A stretch of DNA of 64,000 nt from Evansella clarkii (GCF_002019695.1 NZ_KV917376.1:3438040-3502039); one strand, 5' to 3'. Shown: positions 25,925 to 35,263, counted from the stretch's first letter. The notes: generated by a model from the letters alone, not told the origin. A program made the numbers and translations.

Positions 25925-27136
25925 TTACTGTACCTCCGGAACTTTATTCAGTGCTGTTCCCTGATAAAGCCTGCCATCCTTAAAAACGTGAACTGGATTT
26001 TTCAGAATACTAATGTCTGTAAGCGGATCCCCGTCCACAACCACTAAGTCAGCAGTTTTTCCTGCTTCAACGGTTCCTATTTTGCTGTCCGCTTTAACCG
26101 CTCTGGCAGCTGTGATAGTTGCTGATCTTAAAGCTTCCGCTGGACTCATCCCGCAATCCACCATCAATGCGAGTTCATCAGCGAGCAGCCCCGGTACATT
26201 AAATGGGGTTCCTGCGTCTGTTCCGGCTGCGATCGGCACCCCCGCTTCCAGAGCCAGCCGGAAACTATTAATATGGTCATCGACTATCTGATTCAATTTA
26301 TTCAGCATATAGTCAGGAACGATCCCCTGCTTGTCCAGTATGAGGCGTGGTGCCAGTAAGGTTGGAACAAGATACGTCCCCATCTGGACCATGAGCTGGA
26401 CTCCTTCTTCGTCAAGAAGATAAGCGTGCTCAATCGTTGTTACTCCAGCTCTGACTGCGTTCTTTATCCCCTCCGTGCCTATAGTGTGGGCCGCAACAGT
26501 TTTAGAAAGGTTTGCAGCTTCTTCACAGGCGCAACGGAGCTCTTCTTCATTTAACTGAACTCCCCCGGGTCCTTCGTTGCTTTCTGTGAGAACTCCGGCA
26601 GTAGCCATTACTTTTAAAAGATCAGCTCCTGCTTTAAACTGTTGGCGTGCTGCTTTTCTTACCTCGTCAGGTCCATCAGCTTCTACTGCCATAACGTGGC
26701 CGTGTCCGCCTGTCATAACGATGGGCCGCCCAGCGGCAAAAACTCTTGGCCCTTCAATGAGGCCTTCCTTTACTGCCCTGGAATATTTAATGTCTGCATT
26801 GTACCGGGTCCCGAGATTTCTTACCGTCGTAATTCCAGCAGCCAGAAATTCGTATCCTTGTTTTACAGCTTTAAAGGCAATTTCCTCAGACCCGTCATCT
26901 TTCATCTTTGCGAACGGATCGGGAGAAGCATCCATTCCGAGATGGACATGAGAATCTATTAATCCGGGAATTACCGTTTTACCGGTGCCGTCTATTTCCG
27001 TAACAGCACCTTCTGGTTTTTTCACTGATATGCCAGCTTCTGTTATCCCTTCTTCGCTGAACAAAACCTCCCCGTTTTCAAAAATATCATCGCCGTTACA
27101 GGTGATCACGCGAATGTTTTTCAGCAAATATGTCAT
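25925..27136 (-). CDS. Metal-dependent amidohydrolase (imidazolonepropionase/prolidase-like)
   Basis: A 403-residue amidohydrolase-superfamily TIM barrel. Metal-site motifs are complete: GLIDSHVHLG near residue 60, the VLTESNEGPGG region, AAHTIGT near 218, TIEHAYLLD near 238 and GTDAGTPF near 308. A KVMATAG strand supplies the probable bridging Lys. Relatives include Xaa-Pro dipeptidase-like and imidazolonepropionase-like hydrolases that cleave dipeptides or N-acyl amino acids. The start ATG overlaps the preceding dehydratase stop by 4 bases (ATGA), which indicates translational coupling. No signal peptide, so it acts in the cytoplasm on an imported compound. Confidence 0.9.
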   Translation of the reverse strand: MTYLLKNIRVITCNGDDIFENGEVLFSEEGITEAGISVKKPEGAVTEIDGTGKTVIPGLIDSHVHLGMDASPDPFAKMKDDGSEEIAFKAVKQGYEFLAAGITTVRNLGTRYNADIKYSRAVKEGLIEGPRVFAAGRPIVMTGGHGHVMAVEADGPDEVRKAARQQFKAGADLLKVMATAGVLTESNEGPGGVQLNEEELRCACEEAANLSKTVAAHTIGTEGIKNAVRAGVTTIEHAYLLDEEGVQLMVQMGTYLVPTLLAPRLILDKQGIVPDYMLNKLNQIVDDHINSFRLALEAGVPIAAGTDAGTPFNVPGLLADELALMVDCGMSPAEALRSATITAARAVKADSKIGTVEAGKTADLVVVDGDPLTDISILKNPVHVFKDGRLYQGTALNKVPEVQ

Positions 27137-28128
27137 CGGGCCACCTCCTGTTTTGCAGCATTACGCTCTGTGTATTCTCTAATCAGCTTATGATAAAGCT
27201 CAAAGCTTACGTTCCCTCCGCTGACCATCACTACAGTTTTCTTGTCTTTTATGTTGACTCTTCCGCTTAGAAGCGCTGCTGTTGCAGCTGCACCGGAAGG
27301 CTCCACAACAAGCTTTGCCCTTTCAGCCATAAAAGCAACACTGTTTGCAATATCTGCTTCAGAAACGAGAACGAGGTCATCCACATATTTTTTCGTATGA
27401 GCGAAAGTCAGGTCTCCTGGTTTTTTTGCCATCAGGCCGTCAGCAATTGTATTTACTTCACTCACTTCAGTCGGCTGGCCATGCTGTAAAGAGGTATACA
27501 TCGCAGTTGCCCCTTCTGTGTTAACTCCGATTACTTTAATCGTCGGTTTGATTTCCTTTAGAGCGGCTGCAAGCCCGGATATCAGCCCTCCACCGCTTAC
27601 AGGGATGATGACTACCTCTGCATCCGGAAGATCTTCAAGTATTTCCAGCCCTATCGTCCCCTGACCAGCAATGATATATGGGTCATCAAAAGGATGGATC
27701 ATTACACGGCCTTCTTGCTGATGTAATTCGAATGCCTTTTCAAACATGGCAATCGAAGTAGTTCCGTGTTCGATTACTTCCGCCCCGTACTCAAGGATGG
27801 CGTTCTTTTTGCTTAACACTGGGTTTTCCGGCATTACTACAGTTGATTTAACCCCGAGCTTTTGTGCCGCGTATGCAGTGCCTGCTCCATGGTTTCCCGC
27901 AGAAAAGGCAACTACTCCTTTTTTCCTCTCTTCTTCAGGCAGATTAGCAATTTTGTTATAGGCACCGCGGATTTTAAAGGAACCAGTCTTCTGGAGGTTC
28001 TCGGTTTTTAAATATACGTCATTACCTGTTAATGTGGATATTGTCGTGCTGTTTTCGAGCGGTGTTCTGTTAATTACACCTGCCAGATTAGCCCTGGCCT
28101 GGTAAATATCATTAATCGTAACTAGCAT
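27133..28128 (-). CDS. PLP-dependent threonine/serine dehydratase family protein
   Basis: A 331-residue fold-type II PLP enzyme. The cofactor Lys is in KTGSFKIRGAYNKI near residue 53, with SAGNHGAGTAYAA for substrate binding, the phosphate-loop-like PVSGGGLISGL near 179 and a terminal VVMVSGGNVS. Catabolic dehydratases of this type turn threonine or serine into the enamine of a 2-keto acid plus ammonia. There is no C-terminal ACT domain, which fits a catabolic rather than biosynthetic IlvA role. EutB of hydroxyectoine catabolism has the same fold, but no eutA/eutC is present. RidA is encoded directly upstream, as expected for an enamine-producing enzyme. Confidence 0.9.
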   Translation of the reverse strand: MLVTINDIYQARANLAGVINRTPLENSTTISTLTGNDVYLKTENLQKTGSFKIRGAYNKIANLPEEERKKGVVAFSAGNHGAGTAYAAQKLGVKSTVVMPENPVLSKKNAILEYGAEVIEHGTTSIAMFEKAFELHQQEGRVMIHPFDDPYIIAGQGTIGLEILEDLPDAEVVIIPVSGGGLISGLAAALKEIKPTIKVIGVNTEGATAMYTSLQHGQPTEVSEVNTIADGLMAKKPGDLTFAHTKKYVDDLVLVSEADIANSVAFMAERAKLVVEPSGAAATAALLSGRVNIKDKKTVVMVSGGNVSFELYHKLIREYTERNAAKQEVAR

Positions 28129-28138
28129 AGTAGCCCTC

Positions 28139-28600
28139 CTAATCTTCTATTTCTGCGACCATCTCGATTTCTACTGGTATATTAAATGGCAGGACACTTG
28201 TCCCAATCGCGGACCTGGCATGTTTTCCTTTCTCGCCAAGGAGTTCTGCGAAAAGATCTGAAGCAGCATCGATGACTTTTGGCTGATCATAGAAGTCTGG
28301 TGAACTATTTACAAATCCAAGAAGTTTAATTATTTTGATTTTATGTAAATCGCCTGCTTCACTGCTTACCATGCTTAATAAATTCACTACAGTTATTCTG
28401 GCTGCTTCTCTCGCCTCTTCAAATGTTACTTCTGCCCCGACTCTCCCCTGGTAAACAGGTTTTCCATTTACAAACGGACCGGCCCCTGAAACAAATAATA
28501 AATTACCAGTTCTTCTTACAGTGACGTAGTTAGCCATTGGTGCAGGCGGCTCGTCCGGCCATTGAAGCCCTGTGCTGTTTAATTTCTCCTGAATTGTCAT
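28139..28600 (-). CDS. RidA family protein (enamine/imine deaminase)
   Basis: A 153-residue YjgF/RidA-type protein of the longer (about 150 residue) subgroup, with NYVTVRRTGNLLFVSGAGPF at the N-terminus and an SAIGTSVLPFNIPVEIEMVAEI C-terminus. RidA proteins hydrolyse 2-aminoacrylate and related enamines before they damage PLP enzymes. In this subgroup the canonical catalytic Arg is not clearly in place, so its exact activity is uncertain. It is the first gene of the operon, 10 bp before the PLP dehydratase, with a GGGAGG site and its own promoter. Confidence 0.9.
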   Translation of the reverse strand: MTIQEKLNSTGLQWPDEPPAPMANYVTVRRTGNLLFVSGAGPFVNGKPVYQGRVGAEVTFEEAREAARITVVNLLSMVSSEAGDLHKIKIIKLLGFVNSSPDFYDQPKVIDAASDLFAELLGEKGKHARSAIGTSVLPFNIPVEIEMVAEIED

Positions 28601-28625
28601 GTACAGCCTCCCTTCTCTTTATGTT

Positions 28626-28654
28626 ATAATATTCTAAAAATTTAATAAATTCAA
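28626..28654 (-). promoter_or_regulatory. Promoter of the RidA-AbgT operon
   Basis: On the minus strand TTGAAT (28654-28649), a 17-bp spacer and TATTAT (28631-28626) precede ATG 28600. The 122-bp region up to the divergent AlaX gene is extremely AT-rich, with near-symmetrical A/T tracts that could hold an operator for both directions. Confidence 0.6.
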
Positions 28655-28722
28655 TAACTTTTTGTAATTATAAAAATTTTTTGTTATATTAAATAAAAAT
28701 ATTTTGCCTGGAGGGTGTTAGG

Positions 28723-29454
28723 ATGACGGAAGAACTTTATCTGGAAGACAGTTATTTAAAAACATGCAGCGCAAATATCATTGAAATTAACGATGGTACG
28801 GTAATACTTGATAAGACAGTTTTTTATCCATCCGGCGGCGGACAGGAATGCGACCATGGTCATATCATACAGAACGGACAGGAATTTGAAGTACATAAAG
28901 TGAAAAAAGAAGCGGGGAAAATACTCCACTATGTACGGGATGCAGAAAGGCTTATTCCCGGTCCTGCTGAAGCGGTAATTGACTGGGAACGAAGAGAAAA
29001 CCTTATGCGGCATCACACCATGCTTCATGTGCTTGCTGCGGTATTCCATAAAGAGTATGGCTCTCTTTGTACCGGTAACCAGATTTACCCGGAAAAAGCG
29101 AGAATTGATCTTACAGATATTACAGAGCTTGACCGGGATGAAATTAACAGGATCGTAGCTTTAGCTAATGAAGAAGTAAAGAAAAACCATCCTGTCTCAG
29201 CGAGAACCCTCCCTCGAGAAGAAGCGGAAGCAATTTCAGGCGCGATTAAAACAGTAGTGAATCTTATTCCAAAGGCTGTGAAAGAAATCCGTCTCGTGAA
29301 AATCGGAGAGATAGACGAACAGGCATGCGGCGGGACCCATGTGAAAGGAACAGAGGATATCGGGGAAATTGTTCTGGATAAAACAAAAAATAAAGGAAAA
29401 GGAACAACAAGGCTTGAGCTTCGGGCTGTAACTAAGAGTGTTGAAGCAGTTTAG
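28723..29454 (+). CDS. AlaX-type alanyl-tRNA editing protein
   Basis: A 243-residue trans-editing protein that resembles the editing domain of AlaRS. The zinc motifs are intact: His98 and His102 in HHTMLH, and Cys202 and His206 in CGGTH. It begins with a short AlaRS beta-barrel part containing FYPSGGGQECDHG, as in AlaX-M/L forms. It deacylates Ser-tRNA(Ala) (or Gly-tRNA(Ala)) made in error. The gene is divergent from the RidA/PLP dehydratase operon across a shared AT-rich promoter region, which hints at linked control where serine-like amino acids are catabolised. GGAGGG precedes ATG 28723. Confidence 0.9.
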   Translation: MTEELYLEDSYLKTCSANIIEINDGTVILDKTVFYPSGGGQECDHGHIIQNGQEFEVHKVKKEAGKILHYVRDAERLIPGPAEAVIDWERRENLMRHHTMLHVLAAVFHKEYGSLCTGNQIYPEKARIDLTDITELDRDEINRIVALANEEVKKNHPVSARTLPREEAEAISGAIKTVVNLIPKAVKEIRLVKIGEIDEQACGGTHVKGTEDIGEIVLDKTKNKGKGTTRLELRAVTKSVEAV

Positions 29455-29479
29455 ATGTGTATTGGTGGATTTCTCTATA

Positions 29480-29526
29480 AAAAACAGAGGCAGCCTTTTA
29501 AAAAGGTCTTGCCCCTGTTTGTTTTT
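29480..29526. terminator. Bidirectional terminator between AlaX and LLM genes
   Basis: AAACAGAGGCA pairs with TGCCCCTGTTT around a T/A-rich loop; GTTTTT follows on the plus strand and a T-run on the minus strand. It lies between convergent genes. Confidence 0.85.
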
Positions 29527-29542
29527 CCTATGTGTTAGTCTC

Positions 29543-30592
29543 TTACCGGCCTTTCTCCCACTCCGCTATCTCGCCTTTTACACGGGGAGCTACCTCTTTG
29601 CCAAGGAGTTCAATCGCATTCATGACTTCATCATGAGGCATTGTTCCAAGAGGAAGATGGAGCATAAAACGGGTGATCCCTACATTTTTTCTAAGGTGGA
29701 TAATCTTCTCCGCCACATAATCAGGATCCCCGACATAAAGAGCCCCTTCAAAACTTCTGGCATGGTCGAAGCTTGACCGGTCATAATGCCCCCAGCCTCT
29801 CTCCCTGCCAATAACATTCATCACCTGCTGGGTTGACGGGAAAAACTTATCTGCTGCTGTTTCTGTTGTTTCCGCTATAAAACCATGTGAGTGGGAAGCG
29901 ACTGGAAGTTTGGAAACATCATGGCCCGCTTCCGCTGCTGCTCGTTTATACAGGTCAACAAGGGGAGCAAACTGCAGCGGGCTTCCACCAATGATCGCCA
30001 ATACGAGCGGCAGCCCCAGATATCCGGCCCGCACAACGGATTCAGGATTCCCGCCGCTTCCGATCCATACAGGCAGCGGATCCTGTACAGGACGAGGATA
30101 TATCCCCCGGTCATGAATGGATGGACGGTGCTTTCCTTTCCAGGTGATTTTTTCTGTTTTTGTAAGTTGAAAGAGCAAATCGAGTTTTTCTTCAAACAAT
30201 TCATCATAATCCTGCAGATCATAACCGAACAATGGGAAGGATTCAATAAAGGATCCCCTCCCTGCCATAATTTCCGCCCGGCCGTTTGAAATACCGTCAA
30301 CCGTAGCGAAATCCTGGAAAACTCTTACCGGATCATCTGACGAAAGCACCGTAACCGCGCTCGTCAGTCTTATGTTTTTTGTCTGAGATGCGGCAGCTGC
30401 CAGAAGAACAGCGGGCGAAGAAGCGGCGAAATCTTCCCTGTGATGCTCCCCCACTCCAAAGACATCCAGCCCCACCTGGTCAGCAAGGACAATTTCCTCC
30501 ACTACCTCTCTGAGACGCTGCGCATGGCTGATTACTTCACCAGTTTTCGGATCTGGCGTTGTTTCTACAAATGTACTGATTCCAATTTCCAA
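29543..30592 (-). CDS. LLM-class flavin-dependent oxidoreductase
   Basis: A 349-residue luciferase-like TIM barrel. It has the N-terminal GISTFVETTPDP, GVGEHHREDFAASSP near residue 48, a TAVTVLSSDDPVRVFQDFATVD strand-helix, and a C-terminal FMLHLPLGTMPHDE. Such enzymes use FMNH2 or F420 to oxidise organic substrates; F420 is unlikely here by general distribution, so FMN is assumed. Start is TTG 30592 behind GGGGGA. It stands alone between the AlaX and MATE genes. Confidence 0.88.
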   Translation of the reverse strand: MEIGISTFVETTPDPKTGEVISHAQRLREVVEEIVLADQVGLDVFGVGEHHREDFAASSPAVLLAAAASQTKNIRLTSAVTVLSSDDPVRVFQDFATVDGISNGRAEIMAGRGSFIESFPLFGYDLQDYDELFEEKLDLLFQLTKTEKITWKGKHRPSIHDRGIYPRPVQDPLPVWIGSGGNPESVVRAGYLGLPLVLAIIGGSPLQFAPLVDLYKRAAAEAGHDVSKLPVASHSHGFIAETTETAADKFFPSTQQVMNVIGRERGWGHYDRSSFDHARSFEGALYVGDPDYVAEKIIHLRKNVGITRFMLHLPLGTMPHDEVMNAIELLGKEVAPRVKGEIAEWEKGR

Positions 30593-30749
30593 TGTATATC
30601 CCCCTCTTTTTGATTAGAAAATTATGTATTGCATATTTTGTTCATTGTTTATTATTTTGAGGTTTATTAGTATGGAATACAAGGTTTTTGAACCGATGTG
30701 ACGCTGTATCTTACACTGGCAGAGTTGACAATATGTTAAAAAGAAGGTT

Positions 30750-30804
30750 TAACTGCGAAATCGCCCCTCCAACTTGCGAAATCCACCCGTCTGCCAGCGA
30801 ATTA
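30750..30804. repeat. Short intergenic TGCGAAATC repeats
   Basis: Two copies of (C)TGCGAAATC and a degenerate CAGCGAATTA occur with a spacing of about 23 bp in the gap between MATE and LLM genes. This resembles in style the TTCGCC repeats at 2134. It is short, and only two copies are clean. Confidence 0.5.
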
Positions 30805-30821
30805 AATATTAACTGCTAATA

Positions 30822-30856
30822 AAAAACGCGAGCAGGGTTCATCCCCTGCTCACGCT
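30822..30856 (-). terminator. Intrinsic terminator of the MATE gene
   Basis: On the minus strand GCGTGAGCAGGG pairs with CCCTGCTCGCG, followed by TTTTTTATT. The 5' arm overlaps the last codons of the MATE gene. Confidence 0.85.
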
Positions 30857-32211
30857 ATTTCTTCCGGCTTATTTTTAACAAGTGCTTTCTTTTCCCACTT
30901 TCTGCTTTTCCAGCGGTACCAGAGAGCTATTCCCCGGATCCATTCATCTATAATGAATGCAGCCCAGATGCCAATTAACCCCCATCCAAAATGGATACCG
31001 AATATATAATACATTGGCACACTGAGCCCCCAGATGACGATAATCGAAACAGCCATCACGAATCGCGCATCCCCTGTTGCCTGCAGAGTTGCTCCATAAA
31101 CAAGATTGAAGCATCTGCCAGGCTCCAGAAGCAGGCCCATCAGCAGGAGAATCATACCCATTTCGATTATTTCCGGATCGTTTGTAAATAACCGGAGCAA
31201 CGGTTCCCTTACTGCTATAACCACAAGAGCAACAACTACTGCAGCGATAATGCTGATGCGGATAGTCCTCAGCCCTTCCCTGTATGCTTCCTCCATTTTA
31301 CCTGCACCAACAAGGTGGCCGGTAATTATCTGAGATCCCCTGCCAAGAGAAATGCCAAGAATGATTACTAAAAAGAGGACATTTAATGTGTATATCCTTG
31401 TTGCAAGCATTTGTGTGCCTAAAAGAGTGATAATTGCTGTTGTTACTATCTGGCTTAGATTGTAAGAGAGATTACCGATAGACGATGGAATCCCGATACT
31501 AAGGACTTTACTGAGCCTTTCTTTTTGAAGATCAATAAAGTCATTCCAGGTAAGCTTCAGTTTTACCCGGTAATAAAGAACTACCGCATAAGCAATCAAT
31601 GCGAGAAACTGGCTGACTGCTGTTGACAGAGCTACCCCGGGGACTCCCCACTGAGGAAAACCGAGTGCTCCATATATAAATAAATAGTTTCCAAATATAT
31701 TAATGATGTTCATACAGCCGCTTACAATCATTGTATCTTTCGTGAATCCGTGCGTCTGGATAACCATAGACATCGTAATGCTCATCGCCTGAAAAACAAG
31801 CGCTCCACCGACAATAATCAGGAATGTCCTTGCCTGATCAAATAGTGCAGGTTCTAAGGAAAATAACCCAAGAAGCTGCCTGCTGAACGCTATAAGAATC
31901 GCGGAAATCAAGATTCCGAATAAGAAGTTGATCAAAATTCCATTTCCAGTATATTTCCTGATTTCATCATGTTTATTTGCGCCAAGATACTGTGCAACTA
32001 CGACAGAAGTCCCTGCAGCAATAAACTGAAACAGAAAAAACATAAACATAATCAGCTGGTTGGCGACGCCGACCGATGCGACTGCTTCGTCTGATACTTT
32101 ACTAAGCATAAAAGTATCTGCAGTTCTTAATGACATATGCAGAAGTGATTCAATAAAAATCGGCCATGTAACAGCAAAAAGAGAGATATTCTTAACTTGT
32201 GATTTTGTCAT
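30850..32211 (-). CDS. MATE family efflux transporter
   Basis: A 453-residue membrane protein with 12 predicted segments in two MatE halves. The start SLFAVTWPIFIESLLHMSLRTADTFMLS and VGVANQLIMFMFFLFQFIAAGTSVVVAQYLGA are typical of NorM/DinF-like MATE proteins. Such transporters expel cationic drugs or metabolites using Na+ or H+ gradients; the substrate is not predictable. The ATG at 32211 follows a GAGGAAG site. It appears monocistronic. Confidence 0.92.
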   Translation of the reverse strand: MTKSQVKNISLFAVTWPIFIESLLHMSLRTADTFMLSKVSDEAVASVGVANQLIMFMFFLFQFIAAGTSVVVAQYLGANKHDEIRKYTGNGILINFLFGILISAILIAFSRQLLGLFSLEPALFDQARTFLIIVGGALVFQAMSITMSMVIQTHGFTKDTMIVSGCMNIINIFGNYLFIYGALGFPQWGVPGVALSTAVSQFLALIAYAVVLYYRVKLKLTWNDFIDLQKERLSKVLSIGIPSSIGNLSYNLSQIVTTAIITLLGTQMLATRIYTLNVLFLVIILGISLGRGSQIITGHLVGAGKMEEAYREGLRTIRISIIAAVVVALVVIAVREPLLRLFTNDPEIIEMGMILLLMGLLLEPGRCFNLVYGATLQATGDARFVMAVSIIVIWGLSVPMYYIFGIHFGWGLIGIWAAFIIDEWIRGIALWYRWKSRKWEKKALVKNKPEEIA

Positions 32212-32567
32212 AGGTCTTCCTCGCTGTATGGTATTAAAAACATTTTCTATTCCCGGGGTTTCGTACTGCTCAGCCTCTGTTTCTCTGGGGCAAGGAAAAT
32301 TGCTTCAGAGATAACCGCTCAGCTTTAATCAATGTAAGAATTTTACCACTAAAGTTCCTTAATAAAAACAATTTATTTCGTATTCCTAAAAAAATATAAA
32401 ATCATCCTGCTCAATATGCCCCTCCCTCAGCCCTAACCTCTCTGGAGCCTGACACCGAACCGACAAGGGCCAGACCCCCGACAATTACTGTGTTCCCCTA
32501 TCTTAGGAATAGGATTGTGTGCTATATTAGTTTTGATTGTGTTTTCCGGAAAGGATGTTTAAAACAG
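32212..32567. other. Intergenic region between MATE and topB
   Basis: About 355 bp between divergent genes. It contains the phrase CGACAAGGGCCAGACCC near 32461, which is also present in similar form at 60625-60657. An open frame runs from 32490 into topB but has no ribosome-binding site. No riboswitch was recognised. Confidence 0.5.
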
Positions 32568-34769
32568 ATGAAAAAAAGTGTTGTTATTGCAGAGAAGCCT
32601 TCTGTAGCCCGAGATATTGCCCGGGTGCTGAATTGCCATAAGAAAGGAAATGGTTTTCTTGAAGGCGACAAATACATTATTACCTGGGCGCTCGGCCACC
32701 TTGTGACACTTGCCGACCCTGAAGTGTACGATGAAAAATATAAGACGTGGAAAATAGAAGATCTTCCGATGATGCCAAAGAACCTTAAATTAACGGTAAT
32801 CAAAAAGACGAGCAAACAGTTCCACGCTGTAAAAAGCCAGCTGCACCGCCCTGATGCTGGTGAAATAATTATTGCTACTGATGCAGGCCGTGAAGGTGAA
32901 CTTGTAGCCCGCTGGATCATTGAAAAAGCTAAAATAAATAAGCCGATTAAACGGCTCTGGATTTCCTCCGTTACTGATAAAGCGATAAAAGAAGGATTCC
33001 AGAAGCTCAAGAACGGAAAACAGTATGAAAATCTCTACCATGCAGCGGTAGCCCGGTCTGAGGCTGACTGGTATGTGGGATTGAACGCTACGAGAGCACT
33101 CACAACAAAATTTAATGCCCAGCTTTCGTCCGGCCGGGTGCAGACCCCTACTGTTGCGATTATCGCAAAAAGAGAAGAAGAAATCCGTAATTTTAAGCCG
33201 AAAAAATACTACGGGATTAAAGCGAAAGCGAGCGATGGCCTGTCTCTTACGTGGCAGGACAGCCATTCCGGTGACATTCGCACTTTCTCTAAAGAAAAAG
33301 CGGATAAGCTGCTGCAGAAAACGAATAAAAGCCAGGCAAAAATAACAGAAATCAATAAGAAACAGAAGAAAAGCTATGCTCCTCAACTGTACGATCTGAC
33401 TGAGCTGCAGCGTGATGCAAATAAAGCATTCGGTTACTCGGCAAAAGAAACACTATCTATAATGCAGAAGCTCTATGAGCAGCATAAAGTCCTCACCTAT
33501 CCGAGAACCGATTCAAGATATTTATCGAGCGACATAACTGATACACTGAAGGACCGGATTAAAGCATGTGGTAATGGAGGCTATACGAAGCTTGCCCACC
33601 AGCTGCTGAAAAAGCCGATTAAAACGAATAAATCTTTTGTGGACGATTCAAAAGTGAGCGATCACCATGCGATTATTCCTACTGAGGAAACCCCAGTCGT
33701 AAGCAAGTTTTCCGATAAAGAGAGGAAAATTTATGATCTGGTTGTAAAACGATTTTTAGCAGTTATGTATCCTCCGTTTGAATACGAACAGACAACAATC
33801 AAGGCGGACCTGGCAGGAGAAACTTTCCTCGCCAAAGGGAAAACAGTCCTCTCCCCTGGCTGGAAAGAAGTATATGAAAACAAGTTTGAAGAGGACGAGG
33901 AAAACAGTGATGACATGAAAGAGCAGCTACTCCCTCAGCTGGCACAGGGAGACCAGCTGAAAATCGTCTCTGTAAACCAGACTTCCGGGGAAACGAAACC
34001 TCCTGCAAGATTTAATGAGGCAACTCTTCTCTCCGCCATGGAAAATCCTGCGAAATATATGGCCGGCGAAGAAAAGGATCTTGCTAAAACGCTGCAAAAA
34101 ACAGGCGGCCTCGGTACTGTGGCTACCCGTGCGGATATTATTGAAAAACTGTTCAATTCCTTCCTTATCGAAAAGAAAGGAAAGGATATTTTCCTCACTT
34201 CCAAAGGGAAGCAGCTCCTGGACCTGGTACCGGAAGAGTTACGGTCCCCTGCTCTTACTGCAGAGTTGGAGCAAAAACTTGAGGCGATCGCTCAGGGGAA
34301 GCTGGCTAAAAATCAGTTCATCGGAGAGATGAAAGACTACGCTAAATCCGTCGTGTATGAAATTAAAAACAGCACGAAAAAATACAAGCATAATAATATC
34401 ACCGGAACGAAATGCCCTGACTGCGGAAAAAACATGCTTGAAGTAAACACGAAAACAGGTAAAATGCATGTGTGCCAGGACAGGGAATGCGGTCACCGGA
34501 AGAATATTTCCAAAACAACAAACGCCCGCTGTCCGAAATGTAAAAAGAAACTGGAACTGAGGGGACAAGGCGAAGGTCAGGTCTTTGTCTGCCGTTGCGG
34601 CCATAAAGAAAAGCTCTCCACCTTCAATGAAAGAAAGAAGAAAGAGAAAAACACGAAGATTTCCAAGCGTGATGTTAATAAATATATGAATAAACAAAAC
34701 AAGGATAATGACGAGCCGTTTAACCCAGCTCTTGCCGATGCCCTTGCCAAGCTAAAACTTAAAGATTAA
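32568..34769 (+). CDS. topB: DNA topoisomerase III
   Basis: A 733-residue type IA topoisomerase. It starts with the Toprim domain (VVIAEKPSVARDIARVLN, then IIATDAGREGE near residue 105), followed by the four-domain core with the catalytic Tyr at about 311 in LTYPRTDSRYLSSD. The C-terminal tail has two Cys4-type zinc motifs (CPDCGKN...CQDRECG and CPKCKKK...CRCG) and a basic end. It relaxes negatively supercoiled DNA and decatenates replication intermediates. The frame is open to 32490, but ATG 32568 matches the family N-terminus and has AAAGGA upstream. It is monocistronic with its own terminator. Confidence 0.95.
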   Translation: MKKSVVIAEKPSVARDIARVLNCHKKGNGFLEGDKYIITWALGHLVTLADPEVYDEKYKTWKIEDLPMMPKNLKLTVIKKTSKQFHAVKSQLHRPDAGEIIIATDAGREGELVARWIIEKAKINKPIKRLWISSVTDKAIKEGFQKLKNGKQYENLYHAAVARSEADWYVGLNATRALTTKFNAQLSSGRVQTPTVAIIAKREEEIRNFKPKKYYGIKAKASDGLSLTWQDSHSGDIRTFSKEKADKLLQKTNKSQAKITEINKKQKKSYAPQLYDLTELQRDANKAFGYSAKETLSIMQKLYEQHKVLTYPRTDSRYLSSDITDTLKDRIKACGNGGYTKLAHQLLKKPIKTNKSFVDDSKVSDHHAIIPTEETPVVSKFSDKERKIYDLVVKRFLAVMYPPFEYEQTTIKADLAGETFLAKGKTVLSPGWKEVYENKFEEDEENSDDMKEQLLPQLAQGDQLKIVSVNQTSGETKPPARFNEATLLSAMENPAKYMAGEEKDLAKTLQKTGGLGTVATRADIIEKLFNSFLIEKKGKDIFLTSKGKQLLDLVPEELRSPALTAELEQKLEAIAQGKLAKNQFIGEMKDYAKSVVYEIKNSTKKYKHNNITGTKCPDCGKNMLEVNTKTGKMHVCQDRECGHRKNISKTTNARCPKCKKKLELRGQGEGQVFVCRCGHKEKLSTFNERKKKEKNTKISKRDVNKYMNKQNKDNDEPFNPALADALAKLKLKD

Positions 34770-34788
34770 AACTAAATGATTCCTGCTG

Positions 34789-34832
34789 AAAAAAACTGCA
34801 CCCCGATTGCTAATCCGGCGGTGCAGTTTTTT
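34789..34832. terminator. Intrinsic terminator of topB
   Basis: AAAAAACTGCACC pairs with GGTGCAGTTTTTT around an 18-nt loop, 20 bp after the topB stop. It is symmetric, so it could work both ways. Confidence 0.88.
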
Positions 34833-34975
34833 CGCTCTGTTAAAGGCTTTACAACAGTTTGTAACAAGAATGTTCCCTGTAAAAATACTTTTGTAAAGAA
34901 ATTGATATTTTTAAATAACGAAAAACGGGTATGAGATAGAGTAATAAGCAACAAAATTCACAGTGGAGGGATAAT

Positions 34976-35263
34976 ATGAAAACTTCAACATTAAGTCTAA
35001 TAGTCGGATCAATTGCGGGCGGAGCGGTTCTCGCTTCTCGTATGTACAAGAAAAAGCAAACAGTAAATTCTGAAGCAGATAAAGACACCCACTGGAGAGC
35101 GAGTGAAAAGATTGATGACATAGAAAGTGTCTATGCAGAAGATGATCCGGAAGAAAAAGGGCTGACGCAATTTGATTCTGCGCACAGAAACGACTGGATC
35201 GCAAACCGCATACCAGATGAACAGGCGAGAAAAGAACTGGAAGAACTCAAAAACAACCAATAA
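34976..35263 (+). CDS. Small membrane-anchored protein of unknown function
   Basis: A 95-residue protein with a GTGGAGGG site before ATG 34976. Residues 5-22 form a hydrophobic, glycine-rich anchor (SLIVGSIAGGAVLASR) and the rest is a charged, probably helical tail. This layout is like the YtxH-type small proteins of Bacillus but I do not assign it. Two terminators follow on the plus strand. Confidence 0.65.
   Translation: MKTSTLSLIVGSIAGGAVLASRMYKKKQTVNSEADKDTHWRASEKIDDIESVYAEDDPEEKGLTQFDSAHRNDWIANRIPDEQARKELEELKNNQ

Noticed and set aside
32212-32340. Possible riboswitch upstream of the MATE gene
   Set aside because: Some inverted segments (CTCAGC/GCTGAG) occur but no known aptamer pattern or terminator could be built.
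32490-32567. 26-residue N-terminal extension of TopB
   Set aside because: It is not part of the family N-terminus (KKSVVIAEKPS) and has no ribosome-binding site.
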